This document shows, one piece after another, positions 24,629 through 37,346 of a DNA stretch of 64,000 nt. Position 1 is the first letter of the stretch. The number at the start of each line of letters is the position of its first letter. Made by a program: the position numbers and the translations under genes. Source of the DNA: Gyromitra esculenta (taxonomy: Eukaryota; Ascomycota; Pezizomycetes; Pezizales; Discinaceae); NCBI GenBank assembly GCA_038503075.1, contig JBCAML010000007.1, positions 372,001 through 436,000 of the forward strand, written 5' to 3'. A model generated the notes under the pieces. It had not been told where the DNA came from, did no database searches, and worked only from the letters and a program-made list of their open reading frames with translations.

Positions 24629-26720
24629 AGCCACTGATTGAGCATTCCCGACTGTTGGTGTTTCACTTGGTGGGATACCCGGTTGGTGGTTTCGTCAAGA
24701 AGTTTGTTTAGTGAGGCTCTGATCTTATCGATCGCATCTAGAGTACAGAGATTGTGATTATCAACCCTAACCCTATAGAAACTATTTGCGCTAGGCAATT
24801 GGGTATCTGGATCTGTCTGCCACAAACGCTTGTATTTAGCAATTAAAAGAAGTTCCTGGAAAGAATATCTGAGATGCTGAAGATAACCTTTTTCAGAGAC
24901 AAATACTTTTAGAGCAACTGGTGAACGGCTTCGAGGATGGAATTCTACAGTTTCCCAAGCGGTCTCCTCGTTCGTGCATTAGTAAAAGCTTGCTAGCATA
25001 ATACTATCAAAAACAATACTGTGCTAAATACACCAGTAAGCTTAACAAATAAGCTTTCATAGTAACTTACTGATAAAATCTTTCCCGATTAGTTTCTAAT
25101 GGTTTATCTACCTGTGACTAAGTTCCTTTCCTAACCTCGCCGCTCAAATTCGCGTTTTACCTGCTTTCAAGTGTTTCTAGTAGCGGCAACACCAGGTGGT
25201 TCAGCTTAAGACCTTTCTACTCAATCCTAGTTGAAGAGAGCAAAGTAGATGTCACAGAGTTCATGCACCTGTAAAACCATATCAAAAAAACGACTATACC
25301 AATCGATTACTGAGCTCTATCTTGATTAAGATGACTTGATATCAGAAAGGGATGTGGCTCAGCCTGGAAGATACTAGGATATAACTCATCTAGAGCGCAG
25401 ACCGTGGTATATACAAAGTTCCGGCAAAAACACCCGGCGAGTGCCCCATGCATACTAATGCATCTGGGCCCTAGTAATTGGAACCTCCTATGAATCAAAG
25501 TCACTAGATCACTACTCTGAGACATGTTCCACTATTGATATACAGTCACCATTGCAGCGCTTTTACAAGAGTAAGACGCACTATAGATACTGTCAGCACA
25601 TATTTACGACCAGGCGCAAGGAGTGAAAGATCTGGACTAGGACTAAAAAATAGCTTGCGAAGGTTTCTCACGTTTGAGGGGAAGGGGCTGCGCCGTCGGA
25701 ATAGCCAGCGAGGAATGCGGAATGGCTTGTCTTCGTAGGGAAATCTAACCAGAGGGGCATCCCTTCCAGCTGATTACGCCTGTAGTTGATGGTGGAGAGA
25801 GGAAGAGAGGAAGAGAGGCCCGGAGGAGGGGCGTTTATTCACAACTGGGGCATTACCACAATATGGTGAGTGCCGGGTGGCGAGATTCATAGAATAGCAA
25901 CCCCACAGGTAAGAGATGCTAGTCCAACATATCAGAAGCGAGCAACAAGGAGGACGATTTTTAGAAGCACGCTGACCATAAACGACTCGTTAAAAGATAA
26001 ACAAATAAATAAATGCAAGTGGTTATGACTTATCCGAGTGACAATTTATGATGAAGCATACAACCATATGCATTCCATATCTAACTACATCATGTATTTG
26101 GTAGATTCAGCCGAATAAAAGGGTCCCCGAGTGACTAATAAGGATAAATGAGGCAGAGTGTAAAGGTATATAGAGCGAAGAATTAAAGACGCATGTACAT
26201 ATATACATCCTCATTTGCATCACGGTGGATTATACAACCCTATTAAAAAGCGCGGATATGCAAAACGTCAAGAAGAAACAGGCTCCATCAATTTCCAGCG
26301 GCGAACAAATAAGATGAGGCTTTAGGATGTGAACGATATCCAACGAGCCACGTGGGAATAGCATTGAGCTCAGTTTCCCTGTTAGGTCTGTGTATTGATG
26401 GCTATTACTGAATTTATTTATACACCTATGGAAAGCTATCTATCATACTGTTTTCAACCCTCCCGGTCAAACCGAACGCCATATGTAACAATGTCTTTCG
26501 CTTCCAATCTGCCTGAGCAAAATGAGGGCCGGGAAAGAGCCCTCTTGCTCAGGGCTAGAGTTCGCTCCAGTGATTATATGAGTATAAATATAAACTCCCC
26601 CCCAAAATAAAAAGTAAAGGAATAAAAACAGGAGCTTGTCATTCTCTTTCTTCAGCTTTATCAACCTTCACCCATGGAGTAACTTATGATCGACATAGTT
26701 ACTATTCTGGGTGAAGTGGC
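24629..26720. other. Intergenic, 2.1 kb
   Basis: Large AT-rich spacer upstream of ISM1 and downstream of the Swc3-like gene. Only short frames (up to 73 codons) without support. A purine-rich GAGAGGAA repeat sits near 25,795-25,825. Confidence 0.4.
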
Positions 26721-29542
26721 CTAAAATCCCACAGGGATTACTGCTTCGTTCTGAATCACTGGCTCTGGTGCTGGTACCTGTGCGGCCGAAGATTGCGGCC
26801 GATGCGCAGCTACATGAGAAGCAACAATTGAACTTGCTGCAGAAAACTGTATATCTTTCTGCTCATCCACTGCGGAAGTTTGCGGTACAACCGTAGCCAA
26901 CTCGTTCTGTGGATGTTGAGATATATTATTACTCTGCTGAGAGGGCACGACCTGTACTTGCAGCTGTGTAGAGGAAACAGTAGATCCATGCTGCTCTTGA
27001 TACCCTGGAAGGGGGTGTTGATATATCTGATCCTCCCGCGCAGCTTCCGCTATGGGGGGATAAGTCGATTGCACGCCGCCATCCTGAGGATGGGTATATC
27101 CCACCTGCCCTGATGGGAACTGGTGAAACTGCATCTGTGGTCCACCACTCGCTAGCTGCTGCGCCGTTGGCCGCACTCCTCCCGAGTTACTATTCTCCCT
27201 TGATCCCATCCCAGGCAACGGTTGTCCTGTCGCCTGCGCAGCAGCAACTTGTGCAGCTCTCTGCGTGCTCGTTTTCCACTTGATTCCGCACGCATTACAC
27301 ACGGTGACATTCTCGCCGTGAATGTCTGCTTTGCGCCATAGGGAGGTTTTGGATGTGTTGCAGAGGTTGCAGGATTTAGTAGGATCTGCTATACGTCCTT
27401 TACGCGAGCGCGGGGGTTTCGGCAGCTTTGGAGTTCTAGGAATTGGGGTAGTTGGGGTGATGGAATTAAAGTGGTCATTATTGGTACTTGAAGTAACAGT
27501 TTGAGGCGGCTCTTTCGGGAGTGCCTGAATAACGAATATTTAGTTTAAAACGTTTTTTTGATTTTCTTTTTCTTTTTTTGATTTGATAAGGTAAGGTATT
27601 TAACAAGAATTTTTAAAAACACGAACCTTCTTCACAGTCTTGACCCTTGGTCTCGAAGGCGGTGCAGGTTGCGGTGTATGATCTGCGGAACTCTTCGAGT
27701 CTATCGGTGTGCTGGTATCCCTTCTAATCTTTGATTCTCTAATCGCCTTCTGTGGTGGTTCTATCCTTTCTTGTGCTTCTGGCCTGTTCGGTACTATCTC
27801 ATTCGGATCTCGTCGCAGTCGGAAGACCAAGTAGCTGTCCTCGGCACGCTTTCGGGTTTCCATCAAATGCTTCATATGTTTACATGTGGTCTCCTGGTCC
27901 GCGACCACTTTTTGTAGTATCTCTAAAGTTCGGGGACTTGCGGACTCAAGTATGACGGTCATTGGTTGGTAATACTCGTCAAGATCATCAATGGGTTTGC
28001 GAGTCACTATGAAGGATGCCTTAACCATCGTGCCACTTCTGGTGTACTCGAGAATCGTGAATTTCGGAAACACAAAACGGTCACCTTGGCTGTAGGAGTC
28101 GACAAATTCAAAAACAACAGAGGTAATTTCTTGCTTTGGGGGTTGAGGGAAAGGTTTGGGCTTAGGAGGTGTCTGAGCTGCGGGTTGGGACTGAGGATAT
28201 TGACCTGGTCGGTGGTGTATCAAGTGAGGCTGTTGCTGAGAGTATTGTGGATGTTGTATATACTGAGGGTGGAGATGCTGTGGGTGTTGTAGCTGCTGTA
28301 GATTTTGTTGATGCTGATTTTGCAGATGTTGCTGGTTTTGCTGGTGTTGTGGATGCATTTGTTGAGATGGGGCTTGGGAGCGATTTTGTATTGGAGCTCC
28401 GACAGAGCCCTGAGCAGGTGCTAGAGGCCTCGATCTACCTGCGGCCGGTACGATTGATGAACTCGAAGCTGGAGTCAATGCATCAATATGTCCTTGAAAT
28501 GTCTTGAGCTGCTCTGTAGTCGCCTTTCCGGATGCAACTATCCTCATGAGAGCCTTTAATTCAGGATCAGAAGCGGCTCGAACAGCCAGTGACTGTATTA
28601 CGGGATCGGGCCGTGGAGGTGGACCTTGTTGCACCATATTCGTATTTCCTGGTTGCGGATGATAAGGCTGCTGAGGGTGGATATTCTGTGGTGGGGCAGC
28701 AGCAACGAAATTCGGCGGTGGGATAGTAGGCGGCGGGGCTGGTGAAATGAAACTTGGAGCTGGAGCTGGCCTCGGTGGTCCTGGTGCTTTGGGGGAGGGC
28801 ATTACAGGCATTTGCGCTGGCAGAGGTGCTGCTTGCTGAGGTGGGGCATGAGAAGCTGCTGGCTGGTGGACTGGAGCAGTTTGCACCCCGGTATTTGGAT
28901 ATGTAGGATGCTGAGGGTTATTCATATACTGAGGTCTCGGAACCATTGTCGTCGGCGCAGGAACAGGAGGCTGAGATTGTGTTTGGAATGAAGGTCTTTG
29001 CACAGGTTGCTGCACCGGAGGAGCTAGGGGAGTTTTTACAGGCTCCAATACTCCGAATAACCTTATCTCGAATTTATGGGGCTTGCAGCTTAAGGTACAA
29101 TTCCCGAGCTTGGTCATAGAATCTCTTGAAGGGTTTTTCTCAAGCTCGACAGGGTCCAGTTTCCGCGATTTCAGTGGTTTCGTCCAAAATTTCTCAAAGA
29201 TATCCCCATCTACCCATCTCCGTTGCGACCGAATGAGTGATTCGGCCATGACTTTGCTATATCCGCAAGTCAGCATTTCGTCCGTTTTCTCGCCAATTCC
29301 CTTTATAGCACAGGGACAGACCTCTCCGCCACCGTTCTGTAATCCTTTAGTGGCAATTCATCCGCTTGACGTTTCGGAAGCACCGGAAGCGGTCCATCTC
29401 TCGCAAACGAGGTTGGGACATCGGGAGTGAGCGATCGGGCTGGCACCTCCGGGGTAGTAGTCGCGCGGGTTGGGCTGACGCTGCGACGCTTTGCTTGAGT
29501 AGACTCCCGAACGGCCACATACCGCTTCCGCTTCTCGACCAT
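26721..29542 (-). CDS. Swc3-like SWR1-complex subunit with C-terminal GATA-type zinc finger
   Basis: Three exons: 29322-29542, 27627-29256, 26721-27524; 2655 nt, 884 residues. The N-terminus has the Swc3-like block: LPLKDYRTVAESKVMAESLI (across the first splice), a RRWVDGDIFEKFWTKP motif and the MTKLGNCTLSCKPHKFEIRL segment. A long P/Q-rich linker follows, then an ELKALMRIVASGKATTEQL helix pair and a second conserved block (VVFEFVDSYSQGDRFVFPKF). The last exon has a GATA-type finger, CNLC then 17 residues to CNAC, with WRK between, and ends in a Q-rich tail. Expected nuclear, in H2A.Z deposition. Assignment rests on remembered Swc3 sequence patterns. The glutamine-rich tracts are encoded by CAG/CAA-rich repeats. 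Confidence 0.7.
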
Positions 29543-30703
29543 CGTGATCTTCTAGCTTGGTCAATAGTCTAAACTCGACGCGCCTTCGGGGTTGGTGGAT
29601 GATGGATGGTGGAGTTAACTATCAGGTGACAAGGCGTTCCTAAGCAAAGTTTCTGACGACGCCAAGCCTCAACTAGAACCACCTTGCAGCCAGAAAAAGA
29701 GACCCCAACATAAGCATGTAGAGTCGCTCCTGGGTGCATGATGAAACTGGGGATGTGAAGAATTTCCTAATAAGTCGGGAATTAAGATCAGTGGAATTAA
29801 AGTTCTTCCCTTTTCGAGCTATCAGGAGAATTATATTTACTCTCCATAGACACTGCCAACTTTTTCGTTGATTTTGGGTGAGATTCGTCACACACCCAGT
29901 TTCGTCACACACTCAGGAACAACTCTAGTAACATTTATCTTCGTCGGCCACCTCACGAGGGAAAGAAAAAAAATCACAGCTGTTCTGCGACGTAACCCGT
30001 CCCTATATACTTGTCTTCCAGGACAAGAACCCGGAAACAGCGGTGTGTGGCTTTAATGCCAATGGCATCGGGCATGGTTGCTTGGAATACAAAGCCACGA
30101 GCCTATGTTTCCGGGTTCTTTTCCTGGAGGACAAGTATAATATCCTAATCCAAACAACCTCGTGGCTCCTCTACAAGGTCTCGAGTGTGCTCTCCAATAT
30201 TTATCCTTTAGCCATAGCTTAGATATATGGAAATAGCCAGCTACCCGAATTTTACTTTTTGGACCAGTATCGAGTGGCTTTTATAGTTTGTTACAATTAG
30301 GTATGTTCACCATAGTACCATAATTACACGCACTTATAAAGGCTACTGTGGGTCTCGTCGATATCCCCAGGCACCCTCACTAGAGCAAGCTTTCTATTAG
30401 GGAGAGAATTCACCGCTCAGCCTCTAGACGGGAGACGAGAGAACACAGTAGAGATTCTCTCAGAACGATTTTTTTAGCCCCCACTTTGAGCAATGGCTGT
30501 AGCCCAAGAGTCTAGGATATATCGTGTTAGCCGGTAGTTCCCCCGCCTGCGGCACCTACTCCATCGGCCACAGCCACAGCCACGCCTAGGTAGAATAAAA
30601 TTTTGAATTCATTACACTAATCTAAACCAGCAAGATATCGAAACTCATTGCGAAGCTTGAAATTTTGCTTTACCCTCCTTAACAAACCTATCTCCTCCTC
30701 AAT
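29543..30703. other. Divergent intergenic region with a foldback element
   Basis: 1.16 kb separating two divergently transcribed genes; promoters of both. Apart from the MITE-like foldback at 30,010-30,135 nothing distinct is seen. Confidence 0.45.
30010..30135. mobile_element. 126-bp foldback MITE with TA duplication
   Basis: The two ends form a long inverted repeat: CTTGTCTTCCAGGACAAGAA at the left and its near-complement at the right, continuing through CCCGGAAACA, and again at TGGCTTT further in. TA flanks both ends (30008-30009, 30136-30137). No coding capacity. Most likely a miniature Tc1/mariner-type element. Confidence 0.65.
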
Positions 30704-31816
30704 ATGAATATACAAAGATTTACAAACAATTCTATCCTCATCAGCGCCATCACCATAACCTACCATATATTCTCTACCAATGCCTCCCCCCCAGACAAGC
30801 ATACAATCTCGATGGATCTCGATCCGCATGGAGGAGATCCTCTAGGAATACTCAAAATTAGTTCCTTTTACGGCCCAGGGAGCTGGGCAAGCTGGATCAT
30901 TACAGTTATCTGTGCCGCTTTTGGAGGATCGAATATCAGTCTTGTAGTCTGTGCTATGTACCCTGCCACTGCCGCTATGGACCTCCTCATTCGGAGTTAT
31001 CAAATTCGTCAACGAGGTGATGGATTGGTGGTAGACGAGGAGCTAGGCGGACTCGCCGCTGCATATACCGTTGTTTGGACTTCAGTGATGTATACGATGA
31101 TTTTACTTGTGAAGGCGATCACCACAGCAAGATCGGAGAATCATAAACTAGAGACTGAGGAGAGAGCTCTTACAAAGTCAAAACTCTCTCGAATGTCAGT
31201 GATCTCGAAGAAATGGAGATACGTCGCAATCGGACTACTCCCGGCCTTAACAACAATGATCATATTCGACTCGGCGTTGCTAGGGCGAAGAAATATATTC
31301 GCAGAGTTTACCCTCGAAAAATTCCCGGCACATTTATATGTGAGAGATGGGCGAAGACTCTACTTCAAAGCGTCGATGTTTGTGTTCGACTGGGCAGTTA
31401 TGGGGATATGCTCAACTGGCTTCATTATTTTCTATCCGATCGCCGATTATCTCCTGGCCGAAACAACACCGGACTCGAGGCTAAATAAAACCGGGCATCT
31501 ATTTTTTCGAATTGGTAGTTTTTTTTACTTATTTATTCTTTTCCCGATCGTGGGCTATTTCTCTCTAAATATCGAAACTTTCATTGTTGGCTTGGCCAAT
31601 ACTATAAGAAGAGGTGACATCTACACATCTGAACTATGTCCTTTCACGCATTATAGCCTTTTAGATTTGGATCAAGCCTTTCCTTTGATTTTCGGTGCAT
31701 TATGTTTCATTGTCGAGTTTAAGCAGGGGTTTATAAACTTGTTTAAAAGGATGTATCAAACTCGAGCTCTCATAAACGATAAAGCAGAATTAGGTGGGAT
31801 TCTGCGAAGTCGATAG
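30704..31816 (+). CDS. Multi-pass membrane protein, 370 residues, unknown family
   Basis: Single uninterrupted exon, unusual in this intron-rich window, starting MNIQRFTNNSILISAITITY. Hydrophobic segments are visible around residues 8-24, 60-85, 115-138, 170-188, 225-250, 270-292 and 328-345. A GPGSWASWIIT motif precedes the second segment, and the loops carry several basic residues. The N-terminal stretch could be a signal sequence or first TM. I do not recognise the family; similar 'DLDPHGGDPLGILKISSFYG'-type proteins exist as hypotheticals in ascomycetes, as far as I recall. Confidence 0.7.
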   Translation: MNIQRFTNNSILISAITITYHIFSTNASPPDKHTISMDLDPHGGDPLGILKISSFYGPGSWASWIITVICAAFGGSNISLVVCAMYPATAAMDLLIRSYQIRQRGDGLVVDEELGGLAAAYTVVWTSVMYTMILLVKAITTARSENHKLETEERALTKSKLSRMSVISKKWRYVAIGLLPALTTMIIFDSALLGRRNIFAEFTLEKFPAHLYVRDGRRLYFKASMFVFDWAVMGICSTGFIIFYPIADYLLAETTPDSRLNKTGHLFFRIGSFFYLFILFPIVGYFSLNIETFIVGLANTIRRGDIYTSELCPFTHYSLLDLDQAFPLIFGALCFIVEFKQGFINLFKRMYQTRALINDKAELGGILRSR

Positions 31817-32763
31817 TGAGTCATTATTACTTGGCCTGCAATTAAATTCTCCAAATCTACCACCGTTAAAATAAATAAATCCAGATTCTTCTGCGGACGC
31901 GATGGATATGGTTGTAGGGGGCGTGCACGCCAACTTTTTGTTATAGCGATATGGAATTTTCGATACACATATCTAATTAACTAAGTACATGAACAATGAT
32001 TAAAGCCACACTAACATATAGAGGTGCTTGTGTGTTTGTGATGTGGGTGAAGCTTCAAGGTAGCGGTAGCTAAACCCTAGGGATACTCCCCCCAGTAGCA
32101 GAGGTCACAGATAGCTTTTGGTACATGTCACTAATCGAGCGACTCATTATAATTCGTAGGGAGGGGACAAGCATAATATTACGATAGCATACAATTAGCT
32201 CTAGTAAATCCGTAAGATCTACTTGTCCACCTAGCTGACACCAAACGATACCGAAATTTTCCGCTAGCCAATGTGTATGTCCTAAGAATAAATGTATGAA
32301 GGCTTCGAATGTGTCAAGAATATAAAGAATGTATGCAACTATTTAGCGTGAAAATATAGACATTTAAATCAGGAGGAACAGAGGCCCAAAGTTCGGGTAG
32401 AGATAAATTAAAAGCCCTCAGATCCTAAGGGATGTGTAATTGCGAGGAGATGCGATGCATTGAAACCGAAACTCTACCATAAAACTGCAAAAATAATAAT
32501 TGCGCCCGATTCTCCTAGATACCTACAAATAATTCGTTTTACCCTAGAATTGATTCTTGATCCTTGACCCCAGCCCATCATACTCCCCAAATCCCCAAAT
32601 AAAAATAAAAATAAAATAAAACGCCAAGAATCCCAAAGCTAAACTCTCTCGACGATGCCCCACTACTACCCATTAATACAAACACATTGTCCCAAGCGTG
32701 TTAAAGAGCAATAGTACTGCAACATGTACGAACCCCAACACTAACGTAGAGTTCAACCCCGAG
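31817..32763. other. Convergent intergenic spacer
   Basis: 0.95 kb between two genes facing each other; AT-rich, A-rich simple sequence (AAAATA repeats) near 32,590-32,620. Nothing else seen. Confidence 0.45.
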
Positions 32764-35373
32764 CTACGTGGGCCCACATCCAGTTAGCATTCCTGTCCTC
32801 AGACTAAGGAGAACCGCATCAACATACCCCGCAAAGTCTAACGCAGCCAAACTCAATAGTGGGTAGTAAATCCACGGACTTGGCGCCGCTGGCGAACATG
32901 GCCCTGTTAGGCTTACCACCTTTGCCAAAAACAAGCCTAGCCTTCCTGCAATGACCCATTCTAGTCTACTCGCATAAAAAACTATCCGCCCTTTCCATGT
33001 CCATTGAGGTAGCGCCCTTACTGTCGCGATAGGGTCCATCCGAGGACGAAGTATGATGGATGATCCAGAATCAAGAACGCGATCTCCTCGAACGGAGTCG
33101 GCGTTATTTGCGATGGGTTCACCTGGCGGATAAACTGGGCCAGCACTTAATTTCGAGTTTCTTTTTGTTGGATCTAAGGCACCTCTTCGGAGTGCCCGCG
33201 AGGGTGGAAAGCTGGCCTTGGGGGGCTGCTTGAAGGTGTCATAGTCGTAATGTAGCGAGTTAGCTGGACTACCAATAGGCGTCGATGGTGGTGGTGTGTC
33301 TGCGACTGGTGAGATGCGACGGAAACCTAACGTGTTTGGATCATCCAAGACGACCGGTTTTTTCTGCGATCCGGAGGATCCGCGTCTCTGCCAAGAGGAT
33401 ATCCATGAGTACGAGAATAGATTCCGGGTTGGAAACCAAACAGTTCTTACCAGTGGCGGTTCCTCTCCAATATCCACACCAAGGCCTAACAAGATTTTTT
33501 CTGCGGACGGCCTTATGTTTGGATCCGGACTGATGAATGTCTTCAGAGACTGATAGAGTCTCTCCGGTAAGTCCGATCTTAACCTTGTGCGTTCATCCAA
33601 GCCTTGGTACGCCAATATCTCATCCCGCAATGTATCCAGGTTCTCGTTCTCCTCATTCAGCACATCAGCCCCTGCATATGGAAGATTTCCAAAGCACATA
33701 AAATACAGTATCATTCCCAGTGAGAAAACATCCGACTTCGTTGTGAAGTTCGCAAACTGGCCACCAGGGGTAACTTTCAAGTTTCATAGTTAGACCTTCC
33801 AAAAATCAAAACTGAAAGGGGGCACAAACTTCTTCGTAGCACTTCAGGAGCACAGTAGGATATGGTTCCCGTGGCTCCTGTTGATTTCCGCTTTTCGCTC
33901 TCAATCTGAACCTCTCCAAAATCACTCACGAGGACCCGGAGTTCTTGTCCAGGGATCCCAGTGTCATTGAGAAGGCAGTTCGATGGCTTCAGATCCCGAT
34001 GGATGAAACCGTTCGAATGCAGATGGTTCAAACCGGAGGCAATGTCTCTGAAGAATGATATGATTTGCTCAAAAACAAGTCTTCGGGGCGAATTTAAATT
34101 TTCTGCTAAATCAGCTTGTCCTCTTGTTCGACGTCGAATTTTCTCCTTCAATTGTTCTGTGGTAGTCTTTTTAGCAGAACTCAAAACATAGTTATGGAGG
34201 TCGCCAGCATTGCAATACTATAACGACCAATTTAGTATCGACCCAAACCTATAAAGAAAGAATTGGAAGTCTTACCTGTTGAAGAATGAAAGCGCATGGA
34301 ACACTTGGACCAAATGCTTTTTGGAAAGAGGGGAAAAGTTAGCCAACATGTTTCAGCAAGTTTACAGGTGACAGGTGTACAAACTTGTTAAGCGTACATT
34401 TTCCAGCCAAACATGCCGATACGACACCAGATTCGTATGTGACAACTGCTGAAGAAGTTGCACTTCCATAAGGACTTTCTCCAACCACTTATGGTTATCT
34501 CCTAGAAAGTTGTTTAGCAACCTAGTTTTCCATCCAACTAGCCCAATTTGTAACTAAAAATTTACTAACATACCAACCGGAACACGCTTGCAGGCAAAAT
34601 TGCCCAGCGACACACCGTCCAAGACGTGTTTAACAAGCAGCACAACTCCCTTCCCACCTCTTCCCAATTCTCTCTCTGTAACGAAGAACCTCTCGAAGTA
34701 CTTCGGGCTAAATGCAGCTGAGCTAATTCCATGGCCCGTTGACACAGAGGCTTCATCCTCAGTTTCTTCATCATGATGATTAAACTCTTCCCCCACGTCC
34801 TCCACCTCAGGTCTGGGTAATCTCCGCCTTGTTGGACACGTTGGTGGTCTCCTCGGGGAAGGAACACTAACCCCATTTGCTGGGACACTGTGTCGACGCG
34901 CTCGTTTAGATACGGCATTACCAATTGTGGTAGGAGAAAACCCAATATACCTCGAGTCCAACATCCGAAAGTAATCACGATCAACGAAGCCCGATTCCGC
35001 CATAGAATCAGCGTGTCCTAAGCTGGGGGTCGTGTGATCTGGTGAAACATTTCCACCATCATCACTACCATCGTGGAGTGGGCGTTTGCAGAACGGACAT
35101 GTTTGAAAATTGACTGGTTCAGAGTGTGGAGCAGTAGGAGACGCTTCGTGGAGAACTAATTGACAGGATTCAGGGTCGTAGACAACAAGGGTTTGGCGAT
35201 GGCGGCTACGATACAGTCAGCTTAGGAGACCTTTGCTTGGTTATGGAGGATAGGTGTGACGTGAATATCGTGGAAAGGCTAAAGCAACTGTAGAGATATC
35301 AAAGGATGATGTCACGATGTACTTACAGAACCACACTGTGCGAGTCATTAGGGCTATAAGGAACCAAAGACAT
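32764..35373 (-). CDS. IKS1: Serine/threonine protein kinase of the Iks1 type
   Basis: Six exons: 35327-35373, 34574-35205, 34385-34501, 34276-34316, 33830-34217, 32764-33773; 2235 nt, 744 residues. The N-terminus (MSLVPYSPNDSHSVVLRHRQ) is followed by a CPFCKRPL zinc-ribbon-like pair and a disordered linker. The kinase domain shows a glycine loop (LGRGGKGVVLLVKH), catalytic Lys in FACKRV, HRDLKPSN catalytic loop, DFGE, and a CAPEVLRR activation segment with FTTKSDVFSLGMILYFM in subdomain IX. The C-terminal third ends with a hydrophobic stretch (LLSLAALDFAGYVDAVLLSL), matching the tail segments of Iks1-like kinases. Role of Iks1 is poorly defined. All motifs intact. Confidence 0.87.
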
Positions 35374-36861
35374 TGCTGGTCTGGGATCCAGGATCTAGAA
35401 CTAAATCGTTGGCTGTGCAGGGTCTCAGTCGGCACCGTGATATATCGCCTTTTGCTGTTGTCGTGATGTATCGGTAGCTATAGTGATCGCGACCTAGACA
35501 TAAAGACAAAGGGCGACGACGCTCACCAGCGGCCGACTTTCTTATACCAAGCACATAAAAGCGATGCCGGCAGTAACCTGTCTCCTGTTTACCTCTGCGG
35601 CGAGAATAGCTGGGTATGTACTCTGGTATGTAGACTGATATCTGTCAGCGATCTACTTGTACTGTGCAATGGCTCTTTGAATCCTGTTGTTGTGGAATGT
35701 ATGTTCCCGTCGTTCACAGTTGCCGGTGAGATGTGGCTGCCCAGCGATCACAATCATGATGTGGTTACAGCAGCGACGGCAACACCCCACAATACTCCCT
35801 TCTCCTCGGCAGCTACCATGTGCATGAACAAAAGCACTGTCTGTGAACCGACAGATTTAAAGACCCTCCACTCTGTGGGCTCCACGCTTCAAGGAGAGCA
35901 TAGTACGTCGATGTACTTTAAAAAAACACATTTCGAAGTGAGTAATCATGTTACTACTTGTACCTACATATAAATACAGCACGTTGATTGCAGATTTACC
36001 CATGTACTAAAAGCAACCATCGCAGCGTCCACGGGCGCCCTGCATCACTTCTGATATGCTTTTGATATCTCCAGTCGGGATGCAAAGCAGACATGGCTTT
36101 CGAGAACTCCACTACGATACGCTATAACTTTGGCTTGGCAGGGGCCGTGTCCCCTTGCTTCAATTTATGATGCTACGCAGCAACTCAAGGTGCAGCAGCG
36201 TAATAAATCGTCGTTAGAAATACCAAGTTGGATTAATAAGGGATCCTCAGCTAAAAGTTTATTCAAGCATATGCGCAAATTTCATGCTATGGATATGGTT
36301 CTTTCTCGAAGTAAATCTAAATGCACCCAACTCATCCTCAATTAACCTTGGATACTCTCTCGACAATAAAGAAAGGATAGGAAGAAGCAAATACGTATTG
36401 ATTATCTCCTGCTATATAAATAAAACCAAAGCAGCCGGAATGTAGGTTCAAGCGTTTTCCGAAGAAGATAACGCCCAGAAACTAGGAATTGGCCATGCAT
36501 AAAGTGCAGTCACCCCCTTGGTCAAGCTATCATCGTTAATCTGTGCTCCCATCACCGCGAATCCTAAGTGCGATTGCAGTCGCAGAAAACATGTATTTGA
36601 GGTTAGGGTTCTTGTGGCCCCCACAGCTTCGCCGACCAAGCCTCCGACGTGAATATAGGCTTGGTCGGCGCATTTGAGATCATCTTATGAGGCGGACCGT
36701 TCTCTAACGATCCGGTTTTTTCAGCGAAAGAACAGGGATTTCGGTCATCAGAGGCAGGCAGTGGCTTGGTATCCAGCTTGATCGTGAAACTCCCTCTCCG
36801 GAGACGCTGCAAGATCCATGCTATGAGCCAGGAGTGCAACCGGAATCCTTCACATTGTGTA
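35374..36861. other. Intergenic, 1.5 kb, left flank of the transposon nest
   Basis: Promoter side of IKS1 and then the host sequence into which the mariner inserted (TA at 36,860-36,861). A 98-codon plus-strand frame (35,677-35,973) and two short minus-strand frames near 36,448-36,839 have no supporting features. Confidence 0.4.
36630..36670. repeat. Perfect 14-bp inverted repeat (hairpin)
   Basis: CGCCGACCAAGCCT at 36,630-36,643 is exactly complementary to 36,657-36,670, leaving a 13-nt loop. It lies 190 bp outside the transposon nest. Could be a foldback remnant or a transcription-associated hairpin. Confidence 0.7.
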
Positions 36862-36890
36862 CTCGGGGGAAATTAAAGTATTCGGACACC
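36862..36890 (+). repeat. Mariner left TIR (3' end of transposon)
   Basis: 29-bp repeat, identical in reverse complement to 62,361-62,389. Beyond it the two ends keep a few more matches (CCG, then decay). Confidence 0.95.
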
Positions 36891-37346
36891 GCCGGACCCT
36901 AACCCATGTCTCGGCATTATATAAAAAAAATTAATACATTTCACGGTCCGGGATTCATTGTGTTTTTTTGTCTATCAATACCTGCTCAAATATAACATAC
37001 ATAGGACCAAATAAAAGGAAATAAACTAGAAAATAAAGTTATGCGTGATAATTATTTCCACCATTAACAGCAATACAACGGTGCATAATAGTTGGTAATT
37101 TTGCTATCTCAGTATTGATTTCTTCAATAGTAATTTTATCCCACTCTTCCCGCAACACCTGTTTCATCTCACCAATTGTAGTAATTCTTTCTGAACCCCT
37201 TCTTGTTTGTATTCTCTTTTTCAATAAAGTCCATATTCTTTCAATAGGATTAAAATCAGGAGAATTGGGGGGCCATTCGATTTTTTTGATACCTTCTTTT
37301 AATCTTTCCTGTGTTGTATAATCAGAACCATGGGAAGCAGCTCCAT

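Noticed and set aside
35677..35973. 98-codon plus-strand frame upstream of IKS1
   Set aside because: No motif, lies in a probable promoter region, and stop-free length is within chance.
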